From JAHHUA01 sp036635475 (GTDB taxonomy: Bacteria > Bacillota > Clostridia > Oscillospirales > Ruminococcaceae): a stretch of 46,286 nucleotides of DNA. The notes under the pieces were generated by a model that was not told the origin of the DNA, made no database searches, and saw nothing but the letters and a program-made list of their open reading frames with translations. How positions within the stretch are numbered: the first letter of the stretch is position 1; the number at the start of each line of letters is the position of its first letter. The stretch is from NCBI GenBank assembly GCA_036635475.1, contig JAVWQH010000017.1:1-46286 (forward strand). Reading direction: 5' to 3'. The translations under genes were made by a program, and so were the position numbers. Below, in pieces: positions 6,960 to 15,305 of this stretch.

Positions 6960-8345
6960 TTAAAGTGCGTTGACAATTTTTTTGAAGTGATTTCCTCTTT
7001 CTTCAAAGTTTTTATATTTGTCAAAGCTTGCACAAGCTGGTGAAAGTGCAACAATATCGCCATTTTGAGCAAATATTCTTGCTTTTTGAATTGCTTCTTC
7101 CATATTTTCCACATCAACAATTACCAATCCGCTACTTGCAAAATCCTTGCAGTTTGTGACAGCAGTCTTGATTTTTTCGGCTGTATTTCCCATCAAAATG
7201 AGGTACTTTACCTTTTCCAAAATCTTTTCGCCAAAAGCGTCAAAGGGGATTTTTTTATCATAACCGCCTGCAATCAAAATTATTTTTTGTTTGCAGCTAT
7301 CAAGTCCTGCGGTTGTTCTTGTGGGACTTGAGGCGATGGAATCGTTAAAATATTTAACTCCTTCAAATTCTCGAACAAATTCAAATCTATGTTCAACTCC
7401 GCCAAATTCTCTTGCGAGTTTTGCGATATTTTCCATTGAAATAAGTCCCGCTGTCATACATATTGCCGCCATATAATTCTCAACATTATGCAATCCCGGA
7501 ATTTTTATTTCATCAATATTTAATACTGTTTGTATATTACCTTTATAATTCAACATAATGTTGTTGTTTTCTAAGTAAGCACCGTTTTTGACTTTGTGTT
7601 TTCTTGAAAAAGTTAAAAGTTCCCCTCTCACAAGGTCTTTGCTCTCGATTGAAAGGGCATTATCCTCGTTCAAAACAGCTCTTGAAAACGCATTTTGATG
7701 TGCCAAAATAACGTGTTTTGCCTCAATATATTCCTGCATTGATGCGTGAATATCAAGATGGTTTGGGGAAATATTTGTGATTAGAGAAACGTCAGGGGAA
7801 CTTCTCATTGACATAAGCTGAAAGCTTGAAAGTTCCACAACGGCGTAATCCTCGGGCTTAATATCATTAATTCTATATAGTAAAGGCTTGCCGATATTGC
7901 CGCCTAAATGAACAGTTTTTCCCTCTAGTTCAAGCAATTTCCCAACAAGGGTTGTTGTTGTTGTTTTGCCGTCCGAACCTGTTATAGCAAAAATTTTGCA
8001 AGGGCAAAGGTCGAAGAAAATCTCCATCTCGCTTGTCACAGCAATCCCTTTTTCTCTTGCTTCTTTTAATTTTTCGTTGTTAAAATTAAGTCCGGGGGTT
8101 CTTATTATCATATCTCCGTCAAGATTTTCAAGATAATTTTCTCCCAAAACAAGCTTGACTCCAAGTTCTTGAAGTTCGCCGCCAATTTCGCCCAGCATTT
8201 CAAAAGGACGTTTATCGCAAACTGTTATATCTGCACCATTTTTTGCAAATAAAGAAACCAATTCTCTGTTTGTTATACCGATTCCTATAAATGTTACTTT
8301 CTTATTCTTCAGCGAATTAAAAAAGTTTTCTACTTTTGTATTCAA
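6960..8345 (-). CDS. murD: UDP-N-acetylmuramoyl-L-alanine--D-glutamate ligase
   Basis: A 461-residue Mur ligase that adds D-Glu to UDP-MurNAc-L-Ala with ATP in the cytosol during peptidoglycan precursor synthesis. The N-terminal UDP-binding domain begins KKVTFIGIGITNRE. The ATP loop is TGSDGKTTTTTL (about 122-133), followed by LGGNIGKPL and SSFQL. SPNHLDIHASM carries the conserved His and Asn, and the C-terminal lobe contains FNDSIASSPT and AGGYDKKIPF. No ATG occurs near the N-terminus. TTG at 8345 gives an N-terminus like other clostridial MurD proteins (MNTKVENFF) and has GGGGGCGGAG before it; a TTG at 8360 has no such site. A strong promoter lies 36-64 bases upstream. Confidence 0.95.
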   Translation of the reverse strand: MNTKVENFFNSLKNKKVTFIGIGITNRELVSLFAKNGADITVCDKRPFEMLGEIGGELQELGVKLVLGENYLENLDGDMIIRTPGLNFNNEKLKEAREKGIAVTSEMEIFFDLCPCKIFAITGSDGKTTTTTLVGKLLELEGKTVHLGGNIGKPLLYRINDIKPEDYAVVELSSFQLMSMRSSPDVSLITNISPNHLDIHASMQEYIEAKHVILAHQNAFSRAVLNEDNALSIESKDLVRGELLTFSRKHKVKNGAYLENNNIMLNYKGNIQTVLNIDEIKIPGLHNVENYMAAICMTAGLISMENIAKLAREFGGVEHRFEFVREFEGVKYFNDSIASSPTRTTAGLDSCKQKIILIAGGYDKKIPFDAFGEKILEKVKYLILMGNTAEKIKTAVTNCKDFASSGLVIVDVENMEEAIQKARIFAQNGDIVALSPACASFDKYKNFEERGNHFKKIVNAL

Positions 8346-8380
8346 AATCTCCGCCCCCAAAAAAGTATTTACTTTTAAAT

Positions 8381-8409
8381 ATTATATACTAAGTATCTAG
8401 TATTAACAA
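8381..8409 (-). promoter_or_regulatory. Sigma-A promoter of the murD operon with a spacer palindrome
   Basis: On the minus strand TTGTTA and TATAAT are 17 bases apart. The spacer is mostly the inverted repeat ATACTA-AGTATC-TAGTAT, a possible operator, since a protein bound there would block polymerase. Confidence 0.75.
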
Positions 8410-8493
8410 GTAAAATTTCATAAAATGTGTAATATTAAATGTTTTGTTACATATAATAAAAAAAGCATCTAATTTTTAACTGGAGGAATTACT

Positions 8494-8649
8494 ATGGATA
8501 TTTCAAAAAAAGAAAATGACATAAAAACAAAAAAATCTCCCGAACAACGAACAACATTGGAAAATTCCACTTTATCGCACGTTAAAATAGGAGATTTAGA
8601 CGACTTTATTTTTTCAGATGAGAACATAAAATCTTGTAGCGAAAAATAA
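8494..8649 (+). CDS. Small hypothetical protein, 51 residues
   Basis: A 51-codon ORF with a strong ribosome-binding site: TGGAGG lies seven bases before the ATG. A TATAAT at 8452-8457 could be its -10, but no good -35 is seen. A GCTTGCT/AGCAAGC hairpin with a T-rich tail follows the stop. The product is highly charged and polar, lysine-rich at the N-terminus and acidic in the middle (KIGDLDDFIFSDE), with one cysteine near the C-terminus. There is no signal peptide or membrane segment. It runs divergent from murD and convergent with pth. I do not recognise a family. Leader-like N-terminus and C-terminal Cys could suggest a modified peptide, but no maturation genes are nearby. Confidence 0.6.
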   Translation: MDISKKENDIKTKKSPEQRTTLENSTLSHVKIGDLDDFIFSDENIKSCSEK

Positions 8650-8663
8650 AATTAAACAACAAT

Positions 8664-8708
8664 TTGCTTGCTTTTTCTTATGATAGAGCAAGCATTATTT
8701 CATTTTTT
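8664..8708 (+). terminator. Hairpin between the small ORF and pth
   Basis: GCTTGCT and AGCAAGC pair around a 14-base loop and are followed by ATTATTTCATTTTTT on the plus strand. It fits an intrinsic terminator of the small plus-strand ORF. Confidence 0.6.
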
Positions 8709-8735
8709 AACCATTGATATTTTTCGATTTTATTT

Positions 8736-9335
8736 TTAGTTGTATTTGTTCATTGCCTTATCCATTTCTCCGTTTAAAATCAATTTGACAATTTCCAAAC
8801 AAGATTCAAAGGCAGGAATAAGTGCTTTTTGTTCGTCAGAATTAAATCTGCTCAAAACCCATTTTGCCAAGTCATAATCAGGGTGAGGTTTTGCTCCAAC
8901 ACCTATTTTTATACGTGGAAAATTTTCCGAGCCTGTGAGCATTACAATGCTTTTTATGCCATTGTGTCCACCATGACTACCCTTTTGGCGAATCCTGAGT
9001 TTTCCGGGGTCAAGAGAAATATCATCATATATAACAAGCACTTTTTCTATGGGTATTTTGTAAAAATCCATTGCTGCCACAACGGATTCTCCGGATAAAT
9101 TCATATAAGTTGTGGGTTTTATAAAAAGCACCCGCTTATCTTCAATTTCCGCCTCACAACAAATCGACTTGAATTTTAATCGGTCTGGCTTGACATTTAG
9201 CTCTTTAGTTATTGTGTCAACTGCCATATAACCGGCATTATGACGAGTTTGTTCATATTCTTTTCCAGGATTTCCAAGTCCCACAACAAGGTATTCAATC
9301 GGGCCATTTGAATAAGATTTTTTACTGAAAATCAT
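8736..9335 (-). CDS. pth: Peptidyl-tRNA hydrolase
   Basis: A 199-residue monomeric hydrolase that cleaves the ester of peptidyl-tRNAs dropped from ribosomes and so recycles tRNA. The bacterial Pth1 motifs are present: LVVGLGNPGKEYEQTRHNAG (catalytic His in TRHNAG), VIYDDISLD (the Asp that orients the His) and GSHGGHNGIKS (Asn contact to the peptide). The length is normal apart from about 12 extra N-terminal residues. ATG at 9335 has GGAG nine bases upstream. It lies downstream of prs on the same strand, an order also known near the Bacillus origin (prs...spoVC), but a terminator at 9610-9657 separates the two here. Confidence 0.96.
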   Translation of the reverse strand: MIFSKKSYSNGPIEYLVVGLGNPGKEYEQTRHNAGYMAVDTITKELNVKPDRLKFKSICCEAEIEDKRVLFIKPTTYMNLSGESVVAAMDFYKIPIEKVLVIYDDISLDPGKLRIRQKGSHGGHNGIKSIVMLTGSENFPRIKIGVGAKPHPDYDLAKWVLSRFNSDEQKALIPAFESCLEIVKLILNGEMDKAMNKYN

Positions 9336-9498
9336 CTGCTATTTCTCCAATTCTATACATTGCAAAATTGCCAAAAGCAAATCACAATACAAATGTTACA
9401 TTGTAAATCAAAATTTATCATAAATAGTTATACATTAATATATCACGATATACCACAGCAAACTATCGAGGAATATTATAACACAAAAATCTTGCTTT

Positions 9499-9529
9499 TA
9501 TAGTATAATAGCCGCTGCGGTTATTATAC
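9499..9529. repeat. Inverted repeat carrying TATAAT on both strands
   Basis: TATAATAGCCGC faces GCGGTTATTATA around a single central T, with one G-T pair. No T run follows, so it is not a standard terminator. Both arms read as -10-like boxes in opposite directions. It might be an operator or a structured RNA element. Confidence 0.4.
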
Positions 9530-9609
9530 CACAAATTGCGATTAATGCAATATTTCCAATAAATTTTCAAGCAAATTACATATGTTAATCTGATATAAAA
9601 TAACAAAAC

Positions 9610-9657
9610 TATAAACCGCTCCAATACCTTTAAGCTTGAAAAGTATTGTGAGCGGTT
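9610..9657 (-). terminator. Intrinsic terminator of prs
   Basis: AACCGCTC-CAATAC pairs with GTATTG-TG-AGCGGTT, with a small bulge. The minus strand continues into a T-rich run (TATAGTTTTGTTATTTT). It lies just past the prs stop. Confidence 0.8.
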
Positions 9658-9680
9658 ATATTTTTAAATATGCTTTTTAA

Positions 9681-10643
9681 TTATACAAATAGTGGGGAAA
9701 CAGGTTGATTGCCGTAAATTCTTGCAATTGCCTCAGCAAATACTTCAGCAACAGGCAATGCCACAATCTTTCCTGTCAATTCGTTTTCAGGAAGTGGAAT
9801 TGTATCAAGGCAAACAAATTCTTTAATTATTGAACTGTTAATTCTTTCAAGTGCAGGGCCGGAAAGTACACCATGAGTTGCACAAGCATAAACTTCCTTT
9901 GCTCCGCCAACTTTTACAAGTGCTTCAGCGGCATTGCAAAGTGTACCGGCTGTGTCAACCATATCGTCAACCAAAATTGCAATTTTGCCCTCAACATCAC
10001 CGATGATGTTCATAACTTCGCAAACATTTGCCTTTGGACGACGTTTGTCAATTATTGCAAGAGAAGCATCTATTCTTTCAGCAAACTTTCTTGCTCTTGT
10101 AACAGAACCCAAGTCAGGGGAAACTGTTACGATATCTGCGGGATTAATTCCCTCAAATTTGCTCTTGAAATAAGGAGCAAGCAGTGGCACTCCAAGAAGA
10201 TGGTCAACAGGAATATTGAAAAATCCTTGAATTTGTGATGCGTGGAGGTCCATTGTCAAAACTCTGTCAGCACCTGCTGTTGTTATTAAGTCTGCAACAA
10301 GCTTAGCGGAGATTGGATCTCTTGCCTTAGCTTTTCTGTCCTGTCGTGCATAGCCGAAATAAGGAATAACTGCGGTTACTCTGCCGGCTGAGGCACGTTT
10401 GAACGCATCAATCATTATAAGCAATTCCATCAAGTTATTGTTTACAGGATTGCAAGTTGACTGCACAACAAAAACATCAGAACCTCTGACAGATTCTGTT
10501 ATTGAAACAGCAATTTCACCGTCAGAAAAGGTTTTAACTTCGCATTTTCCAAGAGATAAACCCAAAAGTTTGGCAATTTCAGCTGCTACCTTAGGATTGG
10601 AGTTAGCTGTAAAAACTTTCATATCCTTGCCACGAATATCCAT
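9681..10643 (-). CDS. prs: Ribose-phosphate pyrophosphokinase (PRPP synthetase)
   Basis: A 320-residue class I PRPP synthetase that makes PRPP from ribose 5-phosphate and ATP for nucleotide, His and Trp synthesis. FSDGEIAVSITESVRG (N-terminal ribose/ATP region), YARQDRK (ATP loop), DLHASQIQGFF (metal and flexible-loop region) and the PRPP loop VLVDDMVDTAGT are all intact. The start at 10643 gives MDIRGKDMKVF, matching the family's usual N-terminus; a second Met seven codons on is less likely. The leader is unusually long with two hairpins (see the region upstream). The gene is followed by a terminator and seems to be transcribed alone. Confidence 0.96.
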   Translation of the reverse strand: MDIRGKDMKVFTANSNPKVAAEIAKLLGLSLGKCEVKTFSDGEIAVSITESVRGSDVFVVQSTCNPVNNNLMELLIMIDAFKRASAGRVTAVIPYFGYARQDRKAKARDPISAKLVADLITTAGADRVLTMDLHASQIQGFFNIPVDHLLGVPLLAPYFKSKFEGINPADIVTVSPDLGSVTRARKFAERIDASLAIIDKRRPKANVCEVMNIIGDVEGKIAILVDDMVDTAGTLCNAAEALVKVGGAKEVYACATHGVLSGPALERINSSIIKEFVCLDTIPLPENELTGKIVALPVAEVFAEAIARIYGNQPVSPLFV

Positions 10644-11199
10644 TATATAACCATCCGTCGCTGCCGCTTGCGCAAATTAAATTCTTGTCCTCAGACGGCA
10701 AAATTTTGGGGACAAGACCTCATTTAATTGATTGCGAATTAAGAAAAACAAAAAACCAAGCTTAAATTAAAACATCAAGCTCAATTTCAAAATTTTCTTT
10801 CGCACATACTGAAACGGCATTGCTAATTTAAAAGCTTAACAACACCATTTACTGAGGATACATATATACAAACTTATTCTACAACATATTCACGAAAAAG
10901 TCCATTTTAACTTTGCAACAAGAATTTCAATAAAAATCAGATAATTATGTTGCTTTTTAATAGTTTTTATGTGTTCACAGGGTAATTACCCTTTTGCTAA
11001 AATAATAAACAAATATTTTATGATTTTGTTATGCTTAATTTTTACCATATAACTGTCAATAATTGTTGATTTTTGTCCGCTAAAGTGATATCATCTTAAT
11101 GTCTACTGTAGTTATTGATGTATTTGCACATTTATTATATGTTATAACTATTTTTTATAATAAATTACTGTTCGATCAGTTATATGTATTGGAGAGAGA
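10644..11199. other. Long divergent intergenic region between prs and the diguanylate cyclase
   Basis: This 556-bp region has no convincing ORF. On the prs side a CTTGTCC / GGGGACAAG hairpin lies at 10682-10712. A weaker AAGCTT-based hairpin followed by a T-rich run on the minus strand lies around 10745-10785 and could act as an attenuator. A perfect 14-bp palindrome (AGGGTAATTACCCT) is at 10979-10992. A good promoter for the cyclase is at 11066-11094. It does not fit a riboswitch class I know, including ykkC/PRPP. Confidence 0.5.
11066..11094 (+). promoter_or_regulatory. Sigma-A promoter of the diguanylate cyclase
   Basis: TTGATT and TATCAT are 17 bases apart, with TGA in front of the -10 (extended -10). 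The leader would be about 100 bases. Confidence 0.65.
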
Positions 11200-12903
11200 A
11201 TGAAAAATATAATACTTTTCCTTGAAAAGCATTTTAAAACGATTATTATGGTTTTAATGATATATGCAACCATCGCTGTTACAATGATTTTATTTACTTC
11301 AACCCCAAATACAACTGCACCTAAACAAGAACCTGTCGGTATAGCTTTTAACAACTGCTGGACAGTTTTTATTGATAGCGACTTAATCGGCGGCAACGTA
11401 AAACTCCCATATAAATCCGACAACACCTCATACCATACAATTGATGCTTATAATATTATTCCACCCACCGGATACAAATGTTCTGTGCTTTCAACTATGG
11501 TGTATCAAAGAAAATTTCAAGTCCTCGTTGACAATGATGTGATTTATAACTGGGATTACAATGACCATGATATTGAAAACGATACTATGGGCAGCCGTCA
11601 AGTTTTTGTTTCTATTCCAAAAGAATATGAAGGCAAAACTATTCATCTTCACTTTGAACGAACTGTTTTGGGCGATGATGCCTCCATCTTGCCCGTAGAA
11701 TTATATAATGTTTTGGGCAACTACAACACCCAAATAACAAAAAACAATTACATTATGATTGTGGCAACATCTTGCGCTATAATTTCTTTGCTTGCCTTGC
11801 TATTTTCGCTTTTTGTTTACAGAAAAGATTTTTTCTTTTCGCCCTACACCTTCCTTTCCCTGCATATTTTAACATTGTCTTTATGGTCACTTTGTAATGC
11901 AAAATATATGCAATTTTTCACTGATAATGCCTTGTTAATCCACAATATTGAGTATATTTGTTTCTTCTCAACCTCATTATTTATGTGGCTGTACATATAC
12001 CTCAACTGGAAAATATGCCCTCGCATTATTATGGCAGAAATTATAATCCTTGCATCGTTTTTTGTTTTAGCTTTAACCTTAAAGCTATTTAAAATTTGCG
12101 ATTTCTTCGCTCTTCTAAAAGCTTACCATTTTATGCTGTTTTGCACCTTCCCTATCCTTATTGCCAGTTTATATGTCGGGTTTAAATCCAAATTTGAATC
12201 CCTCAAGATTTTCTACATAGGTTTTCTGGGATTAGGTGTAATCGCAGGATTTGAAATATTTCGTTTTTATTTTGCAATAACTGAAATGGAACGTTTAAAT
12301 TCATTCTTAATCGGTATTATTATTATGATATCTTGCACTTTTTTAAGCTTTGCTCTTTCTGCAAAAGAAAAAATGCAAGCTCAATTTGAAAATGAAATAT
12401 ACAAAAAATTAGCCAACACTGACCAGTTAACATCTATCAGAAACCGTCTTGCTTTTGACACTTCTCTTCAACGTTACAGTGAAAGCAATGATATTTTTAA
12501 TTCAATAACTTTCGCTTTTATTGATGTCAACAATTTTAAAACTATCAATGATACTTATGGACATGCTGTGGGCGACACTGTTTTACAAAAGATTGCAACT
12601 GCTCTTGATGAGCAATTTTCTCATTTTGCCAGCTGCTATCGTATTGGCGGAGATGAATTTTGCATTTTAGCTATTAATTGCGACGAGGAAACTATTGCTG
12701 AGTATCTCAACATTGTTAATCAAAACTTAAAACAAGAAATAACAGATTTCAGCGTTTCGGTTTCATATGGCATAAGCACTTGCAATGGCAATGATGTAGA
12801 CACCTTATACAACAGCTTCAAACTAGCTGACCACAGAATGTATCAACAAAAAGATCAATATAAAAAAAATAAAAAGATGAAAACAAAGTCCCATACAAAT
12901 TAG
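11200..12903 (+). CDS. Membrane diguanylate cyclase with 7TM-type sensor (GGDEF)
   Basis: A 567-residue membrane protein. A first transmembrane helix (about 13-33) is followed by an extracellular beta-rich domain (about 36-185) and a block of seven or so helices (about 187-385), an arrangement like 7TMR-DISM receptors. The cytosolic C-terminus is a GGDEF domain that makes cyclic di-GMP: LANTDQLTSIRNRLAFD opens it, FIDVNNFKTINDTYGH holds a metal-binding Asp, and RIGGDEF (GGDEF near 483-487) is intact. The RxxD inhibitory site normally five residues before GGDEF is missing, so product inhibition may be absent. GGAGAGAG precedes the ATG. It is a single-gene unit between its own promoter and a terminator. 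The signal sensed is unknown. Confidence 0.9.
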   Translation: MKNIILFLEKHFKTIIMVLMIYATIAVTMILFTSTPNTTAPKQEPVGIAFNNCWTVFIDSDLIGGNVKLPYKSDNTSYHTIDAYNIIPPTGYKCSVLSTMVYQRKFQVLVDNDVIYNWDYNDHDIENDTMGSRQVFVSIPKEYEGKTIHLHFERTVLGDDASILPVELYNVLGNYNTQITKNNYIMIVATSCAIISLLALLFSLFVYRKDFFFSPYTFLSLHILTLSLWSLCNAKYMQFFTDNALLIHNIEYICFFSTSLFMWLYIYLNWKICPRIIMAEIIILASFFVLALTLKLFKICDFFALLKAYHFMLFCTFPILIASLYVGFKSKFESLKIFYIGFLGLGVIAGFEIFRFYFAITEMERLNSFLIGIIIMISCTFLSFALSAKEKMQAQFENEIYKKLANTDQLTSIRNRLAFDTSLQRYSESNDIFNSITFAFIDVNNFKTINDTYGHAVGDTVLQKIATALDEQFSHFASCYRIGGDEFCILAINCDEETIAEYLNIVNQNLKQEITDFSVSVSYGISTCNGNDVDTLYNSFKLADHRMYQQKDQYKKNKKMKTKSHTN

Positions 12904-12919
12904 ATTTTCCAAAAAATTA

Positions 12920-12955
12920 AAGCGAGAGTATTTTTTAAGATACCCTCGCTTTTTT
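12920..12955 (+). terminator. Intrinsic terminator of the diguanylate cyclase
   Basis: AAGCGAG-A-GTAT pairs with ATAC-C-CTCGCTT and is followed by TTTTTT. The A run on the other side may let it also serve pyrF on the minus strand. Confidence 0.85.
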
Positions 12956-12978
12956 ATATGCTTTTGTAATTGTAGATA

Positions 12979-13908
12979 TTATTTTATTTCCCCAATAACT
13001 GAAGTTATATCTTCTCGCATTTCAATTGCAGCTTCTCTTGCACCTTTGGCAAAATCCATTTCGTCCATACCTTTTTTCTGCCAAGCTGTCAAAATGCCTC
13101 TTGAAGAGTTGATAATTGCTCCCAAACCTCGATTGTCAAATGCTCCCGCTACGTCTTTTGCTGTTCCGCCCTGTGCGCCATAACCCGGAACAAGAATAAA
13201 TGTATGAGGCATTTCTGCTCGCATTTCAGATAACTGTGTGGGGTATGTTGCCCCAACAACTGCTCCAACTGCGGAATAGCCGAACTCTCCACGACTTTCT
13301 TCTCCCCAATTTTCGCACATTTTACCCATAGCTTTATATATTTCTTCGCCACTGTCAAGTATTCTGTCTTGAAGTTCACCCGAGGATTTGTTTGAGGTTT
13401 TTACAAGAACGAACATTCCCTTGTCCTCATCTTTGCAAATTTGAGCAAGAGGGGCGATTGTGTCCGTACCCAAGTAGCCATTGACTGTTAAAGCATCAGC
13501 ACCAAATGGCTCATATTCATTGTTTTCAATCTTGTTTTTGCCTAAATGAGCAACCGCATACATCTCCATTGTTGAACCGATATCATTTCTTTTTCCGTCT
13601 GTGATAACGAACATACCGCAGCTTTTTGCGTATGAGATTGTTTCTTCAAGAACTCTCATACCCTGCCAACCTAATGCTTCATAATAAGCACATTGTGGCT
13701 TAATTGCAGGCACAATATCACAAATTTCATCTATTATACATTTATTAAATTCCAAGAATGCCTCAGCCGCACCCTCCAGTGTTTCCCCATATTTGTCAAA
13801 ACAATATTTTGTAATATAATCGGGAATATAAGAAAGTTTTGGGTCAAGTCCTACCACTGTTGGATTTTTCATTTCTATGATTTTTTTAATAAGTCTGTCA
13901 AATGCCAT
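12979..13908 (-). CDS. pyrF: Orotidine 5'-phosphate decarboxylase, type 2
   Basis: A 309-residue enzyme for the last step of UMP synthesis, OMP to UMP plus CO2. VGLDPKLSYIP (phosphate/ribose region), AIKPQCAYYEALG and the catalytic VITDGKRNDIGST (Asp-Lys...Asp charged network) are visible, and VPGYGAQGGT is the C-terminal phosphate-binding loop. Length and motifs fit the longer type-2 form found in Clostridia and mycobacteria rather than the 230-residue Bacillus form. The ATG at 13908 has AAGAGG about 10 bases upstream. It lies 15 bases after pyrC, so the two are co-transcribed; other pyr genes are not in the window. Confidence 0.96.
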   Translation of the reverse strand: MAFDRLIKKIIEMKNPTVVGLDPKLSYIPDYITKYCFDKYGETLEGAAEAFLEFNKCIIDEICDIVPAIKPQCAYYEALGWQGMRVLEETISYAKSCGMFVITDGKRNDIGSTMEMYAVAHLGKNKIENNEYEPFGADALTVNGYLGTDTIAPLAQICKDEDKGMFVLVKTSNKSSGELQDRILDSGEEIYKAMGKMCENWGEESRGEFGYSAVGAVVGATYPTQLSEMRAEMPHTFILVPGYGAQGGTAKDVAGAFDNRGLGAIINSSRGILTAWQKKGMDEMDFAKGAREAAIEMREDITSVIGEIK

Positions 13909-13923
13909 ATAATTTTTACCTCT

Positions 13924-15186
13924 TTATCTTTTAAATGTAATGTTTCCATTCATAATTGTGTAATGTACCATTCCTGTCAGTTCCATTCCTATAAACGGAG
14001 AATTTTTTGACTTAGAATGAATATTTTCCTCTGTTACAACCCATTTATCATCATTAAATATTGTCACATCTGCTCTTTGTCCCACTTCAAGGCTTCCACC
14101 CGAAACATTCAACAGTTTTGCGGGATTAACACTCATCATTGTGATAAGGCGTTCCAAAGATATGATTTTGGCTGCAACAAGGGCAGTATAGCAAGCAGCA
14201 AAAGAAGTTTCCAGCCCTATTATACCATTGGGGGCTTTGAAAAAATCCGATTTTTCTTCCTTTGAATGAGGTGCGTGGTCTGTGGAAATCATATCAAATG
14301 TTCCATCACGTACTCCCTCAATTATTGCAAGTCTGTCCTCTTCTTCTCGAAGTGGCGGACTCATTCGGTAATTTGCGTTTTGTTTCAAAAGTTCCTTGTC
14401 AGTGAATATCATATAATGAGGGGCGGTTTCGCAAGTGACTTTAACTCCTCTGGCTTTTGCATCACGAATTAATGCAACTGAACCTTTTGTTGAAACGTGA
14501 GCAATATGAATAGCTGTATCAGTGGCGGCGGCTATTGCAATTTCCCTTGCGGTAATGCTGTCCTCGCTTGTTCTGTCCATTCCTTTTACGCCCAGTTTTT
14601 CCGAAACTTCACCTTTATTGATTATTCCACCGTTGATAATTTTTAAGTCCTCACAATGGCTTATAATGGGGAAGTGGTTTTTGTATGCAATTTCCATAGC
14701 AGATTGCATTTTTGCCGCATTTTCAACAGGTCGCCCGTCATCGCTTATTCCAACTGCACCTGCTTTTATTAGCTGGAAATAGTCGCAAAGTTCTTCCCCT
14801 TGCATACCTTTTGTTATACAAGCAATGGGATAAACTCTGGCTTTTGCTGTTTTAGCTTTATCCAAAATATATTTTATTGTTTCAACACTGTCGATACAAG
14901 GCTTTGTGTTGGGCATACAAGCAACTCCTGTAAATCCGCCCGCAGCAGCCGCATCAGTGCCTGTTAAAATGTCCTCTTTATGGGTAAATCCAGGGTCACG
15001 CAAATGTATATGTGCATCAATAAATCCCGAGGCCACTACCATACCTTTTGCCTCAATAATTTCGTCAGCAGTTTCGGTTATTACTCCAATTTGAGCGATT
15101 TTCCCGTCAACTATAAGTAAATCACCGATTAAATCAATCTTAGATTTTGGGTCAAGTATATGTCCGTTTTTAATCAAAATGCTCAT
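13924..15186 (-). CDS. pyrC: Dihydroorotase, class I
   Basis: A 420-residue zinc amidohydrolase that closes carbamoyl-aspartate to dihydroorotate in pyrimidine synthesis. GFIDAHIHLRDPGFTHKED carries the HxH metal ligands and the substrate Arg. MPNTKP, ISHCEDL, HIAHVST and ISTDHAPHSKEEK (catalytic Asp) follow in the expected order. Length and motifs match class I dihydroorotases. ATG at 15186 is chosen: the GTG nine bases upstream lies too close to the AAAGG site. pyrF follows directly. A TATAAT at 15230-15235 on the minus strand is the likely -10, with a poor -35. No PyrR-type attenuator is visible. Confidence 0.96.
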   Translation of the reverse strand: MSILIKNGHILDPKSKIDLIGDLLIVDGKIAQIGVITETADEIIEAKGMVVASGFIDAHIHLRDPGFTHKEDILTGTDAAAAGGFTGVACMPNTKPCIDSVETIKYILDKAKTAKARVYPIACITKGMQGEELCDYFQLIKAGAVGISDDGRPVENAAKMQSAMEIAYKNHFPIISHCEDLKIINGGIINKGEVSEKLGVKGMDRTSEDSITAREIAIAAATDTAIHIAHVSTKGSVALIRDAKARGVKVTCETAPHYMIFTDKELLKQNANYRMSPPLREEEDRLAIIEGVRDGTFDMISTDHAPHSKEEKSDFFKAPNGIIGLETSFAACYTALVAAKIISLERLITMMSVNPAKLLNVSGGSLEVGQRADVTIFNDDKWVVTEENIHSKSKNSPFIGMELTGMVHYTIMNGNITFKR

Positions 15187-15257
15187 TATTTTCACAACCT
15201 TTCAACTATTAACCGCCTTTTTCTTCTGAATTATACATTATATTAACCTATATCTCA

Positions 15258-15294
15258 GAAAAACCCTATCCACAATCAAGTTAGCAGATAGGGT
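15258..15294 (-). terminator. Intrinsic terminator of lysS
   Basis: ACCCTATC and GATAGGGT pair around a 16-base loop. The minus strand continues GGGTTTTTCTG. It begins 12 bases past the lysS stop. Confidence 0.85.
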
Positions 15295-15305
15295 CTTAAA
15301 ACAAA

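Larger units (their letters stand above)
9336..9680. other. Intergenic region between prs and pth
   Basis: The gap is non-coding. It holds the prs terminator (9610-9657), an inverted repeat at 9499-9529 with TATAAT on both strands, and a weak candidate promoter for pth on the minus strand (TTGCTT-17-TATAGA, close to the start). I see no small ORF with a convincing ribosome-binding site. Confidence 0.6.

Noticed and set aside
10644..10870. PRPP or guanidine (ykkC-type) riboswitch in the prs leader
   Set aside because: The conserved ykkC core elements are not present; only simple hairpins are seen.
10979..10992. 14-bp perfect palindrome as a stand-alone operator
   Set aside because: A palindrome of this length is expected a few times by chance in 46 kb, so it is only noted within the spacer and not claimed as a regulatory site.
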